Part shown: one piece after another, positions 1-9,200 of the stretch
Layout of the letters: the number at the start of each line of letters is the position of its first letter
How positions within the stretch are numbered: position 1 is the first letter of the stretch
From: Nocardiopsis composta
Lineage (GTDB): Bacteria; Actinomycetota; Actinomycetes; Streptosporangiales; Streptosporangiaceae
Direction of reading: 5' to 3'
Assembly: GCF_014200805.1 (NCBI RefSeq)
Contig: NZ_JACHDB010000002.1
Location: forward strand, 1,178,001-1,242,000
Length of the DNA: 64,000 bases
Notes under the pieces: generated by a model
Seen by the model: the letters and a program-made list of their open reading frames with translations, nothing else
What the model was told of the DNA's origin: nothing
Database searches by the model: none
Program-made: the position numbers and the translations under genes

Positions 1-1
1 C

Positions 2-544
2 GAGTACGTCGCCGCCGCGCGGGCGCTCACCGAGAAGGCCGGGCCGGCCGGCCTGGTCCGGTTCGACCGCGGCGACGGGACGGACCTGCCCTACCCCGAC
101 GGGAGCTTCGACGCCGCGTGCGCCATCCACACCGGGATGAACATCGAGCGCAAGGACCTCCTGGCGGCCGGGCTCGCCCGGGTGCTGCGCGCGGGAGGCC
201 GCCTCGCGGTCTTCGACATCATGCGCACCGGGGACGGGGAGGTCGGCCACCCCACCCCCTGGGCGGCCACGGCGGCCACCAGCTTCCTGGCCGACCCCCG
301 GTCCTACCGAGGGCTCCTGGAGGAGGCCGGGTTCGAGGTCGTGCACGAACGGGACTGGAGCGCGGCCGTGCTGGACGCGCTGCGGCGGGGGCCGGAGCGG
401 GCGCCGGCCGGCGGCGCACCGCCCCTCGGGCCGCACCTGCTCATGGGGGAGCGCGCCGAGGAGAAGCGGGCCAACGTCAACGACGCGGTACGGCGGGGGA
501 TCGTCGCGCCGGTCGAGATGATCGCCGTCGCCCCGGGGCCGTAG
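2..544 (+). CDS. Class I SAM-dependent methyltransferase, C-terminal part
   Basis: Open from the left edge of the window with no start, so the N-terminal half including the SAM-binding glycine loop is missing. The visible part keeps the later Rossmann elements: the acidic strand DLPYPDGSFDAAC (post-motif II) and a motif-III-like segment, ARVLRAGGRLAVFDI, where a cofactor-bound product is formed near a Leu-Arg-Ala-Gly-Gly turn. These are typical of UbiE/Methyltransf_11 enzymes. The tail FLADPRSYRGLLEEAGFEVV also matches that family. The substrate cannot be told. It lies 295 bp upstream of the isochorismatase on the same strand and could belong to the metallophore cluster or to an unrelated upstream operon. 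The family call is good; the role is unknown. Confidence 0.8.
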   Translation, partial: EYVAAARALTEKAGPAGLVRFDRGDGTDLPYPDGSFDAACAIHTGMNIERKDLLAAGLARVLRAGGRLAVFDIMRTGDGEVGHPTPWAATAATSFLADPRSYRGLLEEAGFEVVHERDWSAAVLDALRRGPERAPAGGAPPLGPHLLMGERAEEKRANVNDAVRRGIVAPVEMIAVAPGP

Positions 545-617
545 CCTCCGGCGGATCCGGCGCGGCACGGGGGCGGCGCGGGTCCGGCGCACCGCCCGTT
601 CCACCGGGGCGGCGCGC

Positions 618-689
618 GGCGGAGGGGGCCGGCGGAGGGGAGCGGTGCCGCGCGGCGGAGGGGGCCGGCGGAGGGGAGCGGTGCCGCGC
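618..689. repeat. Perfect 36-bp tandem duplication in intergenic DNA
   Basis: Two identical head-to-tail 36-bp units (618-653 and 654-689), beginning GGCGGAGGGGGCCGGCGGAG and ending GGTGCCGCGC, lie in the 295-bp gap between the methyltransferase and the isochorismatase. Nothing else gene-like is visible in the gap except the ribosome binding site AAGGAGAGG just before 840. It probably arose by slippage, and no function is evident. Confidence 0.9.
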
Positions 690-839
690 CCGCCGCCCTC
701 CTGTGCTCCTGCACCCCCGTTCCCGGGAGGCCGCCCGCCCCGCCGGACCCCGGACGGCCCGGGAGGGCGCCTTCCCGCCGCCCCCGCCGCGCCAGGAACA
801 ACGCGCCAGGAGTAACAGGAACGGAAGGAGAGGACCCCG

Positions 840-1478
840 ATGCCGCTGCCCGCGATCGAGCCCTACCCCATGCCCCGCTCGGGCGACCTGCCGGAGAACC
901 GGATGTCCTGGACGGTGCACCCGGACCGCTGCGTGCTGCTCGTGCACGACATGCAGCGCTACTTCCTCGGCGCCCTCCCCGACGGAGGGGAGCCGACGAC
1001 CAGCCTGCTGGCCAACGTCGCGGCCCTGCGGTCGGCGTGCGCGGAGCGCGGGGCGCCCCGCGTCTACACCGCCCAGCCCGGCTCCCAGCCGCCGCGCGAG
1101 CGCGGGCTCCTGCGCGACCTGTGGGGGGAGGGGCTGCGCGACGACCCGGCCCACACCGCGATCGCCGAGGAACTGGCCCCCACCGGGGAGGAGGAGGTGC
1201 TGACCAAGCGGCGCTACAGCGCCTTCGCCGGGACCGACCTGGAGCACCGGATCCGCGCCATGGGCCGCGACCAGCTGGTCCTGTGCGGGGTCTACGCCCA
1301 CATCGGGGTCCTGATGACCGCCTGCGACGCCTTCATGCGCGACATCCAGGCGTTCGTCGTGGCGGACGCGGTGGCCGACTTCTCCGCCGACGACCACGCG
1401 ATGGCGCTGTCGTACGCGGCCCGCAGATGCGCCGGGACGGTGACGACCGCGGAGGTGCTGGCGGCCTTCGCCGGCTGA
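840..1478 (+). CDS. Isochorismatase (EntB/DhbB/PhzD family, no carrier domain)
   Basis: A 212-residue cytosolic hydrolase expected to cut the enol-ether of isochorismate, giving 2,3-dihydro-2,3-dihydroxybenzoate and pyruvate. Visible landmarks are Asp37 in VHDMQ, Lys123 in TKRRYSAF, and the signature VYAHIG followed by CDAFMRDIQAFVVADAVADFS, which closely tracks EntB. Gly150 sits where related hydrolases have a catalytic Cys, as expected for true isochorismatases. EntB and DhbB carry a C-terminal aryl carrier domain. This protein stops before it, and the carrier is instead at the N terminus of the NRPS at 3259. The start is ATG with AAGGAGAGG upstream. Convergent with the aryl-AMP ligase. No isochorismate synthase or 2,3-dihydro-DHB dehydrogenase is in the window, so the aryl pathway is incomplete here. 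Confidence 0.92.
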   Translation: MPLPAIEPYPMPRSGDLPENRMSWTVHPDRCVLLVHDMQRYFLGALPDGGEPTTSLLANVAALRSACAERGAPRVYTAQPGSQPPRERGLLRDLWGEGLRDDPAHTAIAEELAPTGEEEVLTKRRYSAFAGTDLEHRIRAMGRDQLVLCGVYAHIGVLMTACDAFMRDIQAFVVADAVADFSADDHAMALSYAARRCAGTVTTAEVLAAFAG

Positions 1479-1482
1479 CCGG

Positions 1483-1516
1483 CCGGGGTCCGGGCGCCGC
1501 CGCGCCCGGACCCCGG
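1483..1516. terminator. Bidirectional hairpin terminator between convergent genes
   Basis: A 14-bp perfect stem (CCGGGGTCCGGGCG at 1483-1496 pairing with 1503-1516) with a 6-nt loop fills the 44-bp gap between the isochorismatase stop and the ligase stop. It has no U tract, which is usual for actinomycetes. Confidence 0.75.
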
Positions 1517-1522
1517 GGCCGC

Positions 1523-3124
1523 TCACAGACCCTCGAAGTCCCGGCGCAGCCGCTTCTTGTCGATCTTGCCCACGCCGGTGAGCGGCAGCGAGGCGGCCCA
1601 CCGCACCTCGTCGGGGACCTTGAACGGGGCGGCCCCGCGCTCCAGCATCGCCGCGCGCACCTCCTCCCGGGCGGGCAGCGGGCCGTCGGTGACCAGGACG
1701 GCGACCGACCTCTCGCCCAGCACGGGGTCGGGGACGCCCAGCACGGCCGCCGCGCGCACCCCGGGCAGGGCCATCAGGTGCTCCTCGACCTCGACCGCGG
1801 CGATCTTCTCCCCGGCCCGGTTGACCTGGTCCTTGACCCGGCCCACCACCGTCAGGTCGCCGCGCTCGGAGCGGGTGACCAGGTCGCCGGTGCGGTAGAA
1901 CCCGTCCGGGGTGAAGCGCAGCGGGTCCAACTCCCGGGCCCGGTAGTAGCCGCGCAGCGTGTAGGGGCCGCGGGTGAGCAGCTCCCCGGGGGAGCCCGGG
2001 GGCACGGGGGAGCCGTCCTCGCCGACCACGAGCACCTCGTCGGCGGGGGAGAGCGGGCGCCCCTGGGTGGTGCACACGACGTCCTCCGGGTCGTCCAGGG
2101 CGGTGTAGTTGTTGAGCCCCTCGGCCATTCCGAAGACCTGCTGGAGGCGGCAGCCCAGGACGGGGCCCACCCGGCGCGCGGTCGCCTCGTCCAGCCGCGC
2201 CCCGCCGACCTGGAGGACGCGCAGCGAGGACAGGTCGTGCCGGGTCCGGCCGGCCTCCTCCAGCCAGGAGGGCACCAGCGCGGGGACGAGCGAGGTGATG
2301 GTGGCCCGCTCCCGCTCGACGAGGGCGAAGGCGGTGGTCGGGCTGGGGTCGGGGCCGAGCACCACCGCGCCGCCCGAGCCGAGGACGCCCACGATCCCGG
2401 GGGAGACCATCGGGAAGTTGTGCGCGGCCGGCAGCACGGCCAGGTAGACGGCGTCCCGGTCCACCCCGCAGGCACGGGCGGAGGCGAGTGCGTTGTAGCC
2501 GTAGTCGGCGTGCGTGCGGGGGATCAGCTTGGGGGTCCCGGTGGTGCCCCCGGAGAGCAGCAGCAGGGCCAGGTCCTCGGGGTCGGCCCGGCGGGCCGGC
2601 GGGAGCGGCGCGCTCTCCGCCAGGGAGCCCCAGGGCAGCGCGCCCTCCTCCGGCGGGCCGGCGGTGATCACGTGCCGCACCGAGGGGGCGTCCGCGCCGA
2701 TCCGCGCCGCAGCGGCCGCGCCGCCGCCCCGGCCCGGCGCGGTGACCACGGCGCACGCCTCGGAGGTCCGCAGCAGCGACTCCAGGTCGGCCGGGCCCAG
2801 CGAGGGCAGGGCGAGCACCGGCACCGCCCCGATGCGCAGCAGGGCGAAGAGCGCCACTACGTACTCGCCGCGGTTGGGCAGCCGGAGCAGCACGCGTTCG
2901 CCCCGCCGCACCGGCAGGGCGGCCAGGCCCGCCGCCACCCGGTCGACCAGCAGGTCGAGGGCGGCGTAGTCGTACCTGTCGGCGCCGGAGACCAGGGCGA
3001 GCCGGTCCCCGTGCCGCTCGGCCTGCTCGCGGAGGAGGGCGTCCAGCGTCCGCTCCTCCCGGAAGCCGTGCTCCCGGTAGGCGCGGATCAGCTTCTCGGG
3101 ATGGCGCGGCCAGTCCTGCGGCAT
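1523..3124 (-). CDS. Aryl-acid AMP ligase (DhbE/EntE/YbtE family)
   Basis: Stand-alone adenylation enzyme of 533 residues. It should activate an aryl acid as acyl-AMP and load it on the ArCP at the start of the NRPS at 3259. It shows the nucleotide loop LLLLSGGTTGTPKLIPRTH, the aryl-pocket motif PAAHNFPM, VFGMAEGLNNYT, the TGDL motif and a C-terminal GVGKIDKK with the catalytic lysine. By alignment from memory to DhbE, the pocket Ser240 is kept (HNFPMVSPG), which fits 2,3-dihydroxybenzoate more than salicylate, but the Val337 position is Asn (GLNN), which is unusual. The start at 3124 (MPQDWPRH) is chosen because AGGAGGG lies 6 nt upstream. A longer in-frame start at 3226 would read through the Zur operator. 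Divergent from the NRPS operon. Confidence 0.93.
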   Translation of the reverse strand: MPQDWPRHPEKLIRAYREHGFREERTLDALLREQAERHGDRLALVSGADRYDYAALDLLVDRVAAGLAALPVRRGERVLLRLPNRGEYVVALFALLRIGAVPVLALPSLGPADLESLLRTSEACAVVTAPGRGGGAAAAARIGADAPSVRHVITAGPPEEGALPWGSLAESAPLPPARRADPEDLALLLLSGGTTGTPKLIPRTHADYGYNALASARACGVDRDAVYLAVLPAAHNFPMVSPGIVGVLGSGGAVVLGPDPSPTTAFALVERERATITSLVPALVPSWLEEAGRTRHDLSSLRVLQVGGARLDEATARRVGPVLGCRLQQVFGMAEGLNNYTALDDPEDVVCTTQGRPLSPADEVLVVGEDGSPVPPGSPGELLTRGPYTLRGYYRARELDPLRFTPDGFYRTGDLVTRSERGDLTVVGRVKDQVNRAGEKIAAVEVEEHLMALPGVRAAAVLGVPDPVLGERSVAVLVTDGPLPAREEVRAAMLERGAAPFKVPDEVRWAASLPLTGVGKIDKKRLRRDFEGL

Positions 3125-3195
3125 GTGTTCCCTCCTGGATCTTCGGGGGCCGGGTCGATCCGGCGGCTCCGGTGGTGCTATACATGGATACCAGC

Positions 3196-3214
3196 AATGA
3201 AAACGGTTTTCATT
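3196..3214. promoter_or_regulatory. Zur (zinc uptake regulator) operator
   Basis: AATGAAAACGGTTTTCATT is a perfect 19-bp palindrome whose 15-bp core, TGAAAAC-G-GTTTTCA (3198-3212), has the 7-1-7 form known for actinobacterial Zur boxes. It stands out sharply from the GC-rich surroundings. It lies between the divergent ligase (start 3124) and NRPS (start 3259). A TATACA -10-like element at 3179-3184 sits just upstream, so a bound repressor would cover the NRPS transcription start. A second, imperfect inverted pair (TTTTCA-TGG-TGAAA) follows at about 3220-3234. Zur control of the coelibactin NRPS locus is reported for Streptomyces coelicolor. Its action here is inferred. Confidence 0.85.
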
Positions 3215-3258
3215 ACCGATTTTCATGGTGAAACCGAGCGCAGGAGGGCTGGATCGTC

Positions 3259-6200
3259 GTGTCTGACCACGCGGGGGCCGGAATCGAAGCGGTGCGCGGC
3301 CGGGTGGAGGAGGTGCTCGGCACCGGCGGATTCGCCGACACCGACGACCTGTTCGAGCACGGCCTCGACTCGCTGGGGCTGATCCGCCTCCTCGGCGCCT
3401 GGCGGGAGAGCGGCCACGACGTCACCTTCGAGGAGCTGGCCGCCGACCCCACCCCGGCCGCCTGGAGCGCGCTGCTCGCCGAGCGCGGCTCCGGCCCGCG
3501 CACCGGGGAGCGGGCCCAGGCCCCGCCCGCGGAGCAGGGGCACCCCTTCCCGATGGCCGCCATGCAGCACGCCTACTGGATCGGCCGCCGGGACGACCAG
3601 CCGCTCGGCGGCGTCGCCGCGCACTTCTACACCGAGTTCGACGGGCACCGGGTCGACCCCGGCCGGCTCGCCGCGGCGCTGCGCAGCGTCGTACGGCGCC
3701 ACCCCATGCTCCGGGCCCGCTTCGACGACGACGGCCGCCAGCGCGTGCAGCCCCCGGGCGACGGCCCCGCCCCGACCGTGCACGACCTCACCGGACTGCC
3801 CGCGCCCGAGGCCGAGCGGGAACTGGACCGGATCCGGGAGCAGTCCACCCACCGCCGGATGGACGTCGCCTCCGGCCAGGTCCTGGACGTGGCGCTCTCC
3901 CTGCTGCCGGACGGCGCCACCCGGCTCCACGTCGACCTGGACATGATCGCGGCCGACGCGCTCAGCCTGCGCGTGCTCATGGACGACCTGCGCGCCGCTT
4001 ACCAGGGGGAGGAGCTCCCCGAACCGGACTACGACTTCGCGCGCTACCTGGCCGACCGCGCCCGCCTCGACCCCGGGCCGCGCGAGCGCGCCCGCTCCTG
4101 GTGGCAGGGGCGGCTGGACGAGATACCGCCGGCCCCCGAGCTGCCCACCGTCCCCGGCGCCGAGCTCCCGCCCGCCCCCGGCTCCGCGCTGACCCGCTCC
4201 ACCCGCCTGCACCACCGCCTCTCCCCGGAGCGCACCCGGCTCCTCGAACGCCGGGCGCGCGCCGCGGGCGTCACCCCCGCGGCGGCGCTGGCCGCCGCCT
4301 TCGCCGAGGTACTGGGCATGTGGAGCGCCGCGCCCCGCTTCTCGCTCAACCTGCCCCTGTTCGACCGGGCGCCGCTCCACCCCGACGTGGACCGCCTCAT
4401 CGGCGACTTCAGCGGCTCGGTGCTGCTCGGCGTCGACACCTCCGCCCGCACCCCCTTCGCCGAGCGGGCCCGCACCGTCCAGGGCGACCTGCACCGCGCG
4501 GTCGACCACGGCGGCTACGGCGGCGTCGAGGTCCTGCGCGACCTGGCCAGGCGCAACGGCGGCGCCCCGGTGCTCGCGCCGGTCGTCTACACCAGCGCGA
4601 TCGGGCTGGGCCCGCTGTTCACCGGCGCGGTGCAGGAGTGCTTCGGCCGCCCCGTGCACATCATCTCCCAGGGCCCCCAGGTTCTGCTGGACGCCCAGGT
4701 CACCGAACTCGACGGCGGACTGCTGCTCAACTGGGACCTGCGCGAGCACGCCTTCGAGCCCGGCACCATGACCGCTGCCTTCGACCGCTACCGGCGCCTC
4801 GTCGACGAACTCGTCGACGACCCGCAGGCCTGGGACCGCCCCGTGGCGCCCGACGCGCCCCCGGAGCGGAACCGGGCGCGGGCCGCGCACGCCCCCGCCG
4901 GCCTCGCCCCGCCCCCGCCCCGCACACTGCACGGCCGCTTCTTCGAGCACGCCCGGACCGCCCCCGCAGCCACCGCGCTGATCGCCCCGGACGGCACCGA
5001 GACCGGCTACGGCGCGCTCGCCGACCGGGCGCTGCGCGTCGCCGGGGCCGTGGCGGCCGCCGCCGCGCCCGGCGAGACGGTCGCCGTGCACCTGCCCAAG
5101 GGCGCCGACCAGGTCGCCGCCGTACTGGGCGTGCTCGCCGCCGGCTGCGCCTACCTGCCGGTCGGCCGCGACCACCCGCCCGCCCGGCGGCGGCGCGTCC
5201 TGGCCGCGGGCGAGCCCGCCCTGCTGATCTCCGACGACCCCGCGGCCGCCGAGCTCACCGAGGCGCCGGTCCTCGACCCCGCCCTGCTCCGCACCGCCCC
5301 GCCCGGGCGGCCGCGCCGGGTCCCCCCGGACGCCCTCGCCTACGTCCTGTTCACCTCCGGGTCCACCGGGGCGCCCAAGGGGGTGGAGATCGAGCACCGC
5401 GCCGCCGCGCACACCGTCGACGTGCTCAACGCGGTCCTGGGCACCGGCCCGGACGACCGCACCCTGGCACTGGCCGACCTCGACTTCGACATGTCGGTCT
5501 TCGACCTTTTCGCCCCGCTCTCCGCGGGCGGCGCGGCCGTCCTGACCACCCCGGACGGGCGCCGCGACGCCGCGGGCTGGGCCCGCGCCGCCGACGCCGC
5601 CTCGGCGACCCTCCTCAACTGCGTGCCCGCGCTGCTGGACATGGTGCTCGCCGCGACCGAGGCCGGCATGGCGCCGATGCCGCCGCTGCGCGCCGTCCTG
5701 CTGGGCGGGGACCGCATCGACCCCGGCCTGCGCGACCGCCTCCGCGCCCAGGCGCCGGACTGCCGGTTCCTCGCCCTGGGCGGGATGACCGAGGCCGCCG
5801 TCCACTCCACCCTGCTGGAGGTCGACCGCGCCGACCCCGCCTGGACCTGCGTGCCCTGGGGCCGGCCGCTGCCCGGCGTGCGCTGCCGCGTGGTCGACGC
5901 CCAGGAGCGCGACCGGCCCGACCTGGTCCCCGGGGAGCTGTGGGTCGGCGGGGCCGGGCTGGCCCGCGGCCACCGGGGAGCCCCCGAGGCCGCCGACCGC
6001 TTCGTCACCCGCGAGGGGCGGCGCTGGTACCGCACCGGCGACCTGGCCCGCTACACCCCCGACGGCACCCTCGAATTCCTCGGCCGCGCCGACCACCAGG
6101 TCAAAATCGGCGGACACCGGATCGAACCCGGCGAGGTCGAGGCCGCGCTGGCCGCCCACCCCGGCGTCGCCCGCGCCGTCGCCGCCGTCCTCACCGACCC

Positions 6201-9200
6201 CGCCCCCCGGCTGGCCGCCGTCGTCGAACCCCGCGCGGCCGGACCAGCCGACGCCCTGGCCCGGGCCGCCGCCGAGCGGGCGCGCACCCTGCTCCCGCCC
6301 GCCATGCTGCCCGACCCGGTGCTGGCGGTCGCCGCGGTCCCGCTCACCGCCAACGGCAAACCCGACCGGGCCGCCGTCGCCCGCCTGCTCCGCGACCGCA
6401 CCGCAGACCGCCCCCGGCCCGCGGAGCCGCCCCGGGGAGAGGCCGAGGAACTCGTCGCCCGGGTCTGGGCCGGCCTGCTCGGCACCGCCGAGCCGGCCCG
6501 CACCGACTCCTTCTTCGCCCTCGGCGGCGACTCGCTGCTCGCCACCCGCGCCGTCGCCGAACTGCGCAGGCTCGGCCGCCCCGCGGCCGGCGTCTCCGAC
6601 CTGTTCGCCCACCCCGTGCTGGCCGACTACGCCGCGCGCCTGCCCGCCGCAGACGGAGCGGACGCCGCCGCACCGCCCGAGGAGCAGCGGATCGAGCACG
6701 ACCCGCACCGGCGCTACGACCCCTTCCCGCCCACCGACGTCCAGCGGGCCTACCTCACCGGGCGCAGCCCCGACTTCGCCCTGGGCGGGGTCGGCACCCA
6801 CCACTACACCGAGTTCGACGGCCCCCACCTGGACGTCCCCCGCCTGGAACGGGCCCTGGACCGGCTGGTCGCCCGGCACGACATGCTCCGCGCCGTGTTC
6901 GACCCCGACGGGCGCCAGCGGGTGCTGCCCCAGGCGCCGCCCGTCCGGGTGCCCGTGGTCCGCGCAGTACCGGGCCGGGGCCGCGCCGCCCTGCGCGAAC
7001 TCCGCGACACCCTCTCCCACCGGGTCTCCGACCCCGGCCGCTGGCCGCTCTTCGAACTGCGCGCCGTCCGCTACACCGACGAAGGCGGCGCCGAACGGGT
7101 ACGGCTCGCCGTCAGCCTCGACTACCTGGTCCTGGACGCGCTCAGCATCATGACCTTCTACACCGAGCTGGACCGCCTCTACCGCGACCCCGACGCCGCC
7201 CTGGAACCGGTCGAGATCACCTTCCGGGACTACCTCACCCGGCTCCGCCCCGACCCGCACCGGCGCGACCGCGACCGGGAGCACTGGCGGCGCCGCCTCG
7301 CCGAACTGCCCCCCGCCCCCGCCCTGCCGCTGGCCGCCGACCCGGCGCAGACCACCGCGCCCCGCTTCACCCGGCGGGCCGACCGGCTCGCCCCGCGGGA
7401 ATGGGCCGCCCTCACCGACCTGGCCCGCACCGCCGGCATCACCCCCTCGGCCCTCCTGCTGGCCTGCTACGGGGAGGTCCTGACGCGATGGACCGGCCAG
7501 ACCGCGCTCAGCATCACCCTCACCCTGTTCAACCGGCGCGACCTGCACCCGCACATCGACCGGGTGCTGGGCGACTTCACCTCCCTGTCCCTGGCCTCCT
7601 ACCGCCGCGCCCCCGGGCAGGACCCGCGCGACGCCGCCCGCGAACTCCACCGGCGGCTCGGGGACGACCTGGACCACCGCGAGGTCTCCGCCGAGTGGAT
7701 GCTGCGCGAGCTCGCCCGCGACACCGGCACCGCCCAACCGGGCGTCCCCGTGGTCTTCACCAGCTCCCTGGGCGTCGGCGGGGAGGTCTCCATGGACCTC
7801 TCCCCGGAGTTCCCCCGCCGGATCTGGGGCCTGTCCCAGTCGCCCCAGGTGTACCTGGACAACCAGGTGATGGAGAGCCGGGGCGGACTCGACGTCTCCT
7901 GGGACGCGGTGGAGGAGCTGTTCCGCCCCGGCGTGCTGGACGCCATGTTCACCGGCTACCTCGGCCTGCTGCGCGCCCTGGCCCGGGACGGCGCCGACGG
8001 GTGGCCGCGGGCCTGCGCCGACCTCCTCCCGCCCGACCAGCGCACCGCCCGGGCCGCGGCCAACGCCACCGCCGGCCCCCGCCCCGGCGGCCTGCTGCAC
8101 GACGCCTTCTTCGCCGGCGCCGCCGAGCGCGCCGACACCCCCGCCGTGCTCACCGCCCGCGGCGCGCTCACCCACGGCGAGCTCGCCGACCGGGCGCTGC
8201 GCATCGCCTCCGGCCTGATCGAACGCGGCGTACGCCCCGGCGACGCCGTCGGGATCTGCCTGCCCAAGGGCCCCGACCAGGTCTGCGCCGTGCTCGGCGC
8301 CCTGGCCGCGGGCGCCGTCTACGTCCCGGTCGGCGCCGACCAGCCCGCCCTGCGCCGGGAACGCATCCACCGCACCGCCGGCACCGTCCTGGCCATCGGC
8401 GACGGCACCGGCGCCGCGCGCGCCGCCGACCTCGCCGGCCTGCTGCGCGCCCCCCGCCTGGGCGCGCCGGTCCCGCGCGACCCGGCCGAAGCCGCCTACA
8501 CCGTGTTCACCTCCGGATCCAGCGGCGACCCCAAGGGGGTGGAGGTGAGCCACGCCGCCGCGCTCAACACCGTCGCCGACGTCAACGACCGCTACCGGAT
8601 CGGCCCCGGCGACCGGGTGCTGGCGCTGTCCGCACTCGACTTCGACCTCTCCGTCTACGACCTGTTCGGCCTGCTCGGGGCGGGCGGCGCCGTCGTCCTC
8701 CCGGACGAGGACGAGCGCCGCGACGCCGAGCGGTGGCGGGCGCTGTGCGCACAGCACGGCGTCACCGTCTGGAACACCGTGCCCGCCCTGCTGGACATGC
8801 TGCTGCTCGCCTCCCGCGAGACCGGCCTCCCGCCGGACCTGCGGCTGGCCCTGGTCTCCGGCGACTGGGTCGGCACCGACCTGGCGCCCCGGCTGCGCGA
8901 GGCCGGAGGCGGCCGCACGCACCTGGTCGCCCTGGGCGGCGCCACCGAGGCCGCCATCTGGTCCAACGCCTTCGAAGGCGGCCACACCCCCGACGGGTGG
9001 CCCTCGGTCCCCTACGGCGCGCCGCTGCGCAACCAGCGCTACCGGGTGGTGGGGCCGCACGGCGCCGACTGCCCCGACTGGGTGCCCGGCGAGCTGTGGA
9101 TCGGCGGCGCCGGGGTCGCCCTCGGCTACCGGGGCGACCCCGACCGCACCGCCGAGCGGTTCGTCACCGAGGGCGGACAGCGCTGGTACCGCACCGGCGA

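Noticed and set aside
840-1478. Salicylate as the certain aryl cap, by analogy with yersiniabactin and pyochelin
   Set aside because: The gene is an isochorismatase, not a lyase, and the ligase keeps the Ser seen in DHB enzymes, so salicylate is not supported.
1523-3226. Longer ligase start at 3226
   Set aside because: It would translate the Zur operator and promoter. The ATG at 3124 has a proper ribosome binding site and aligns with DhbE-type N termini.
3215-3240. A second full Zur box downstream of the first
   Set aside because: TTTTCA-TGG-TGAAA has the half sites in reverse order and 3-bp spacing, unlike the 7-1-7 form; kept only as a remark.
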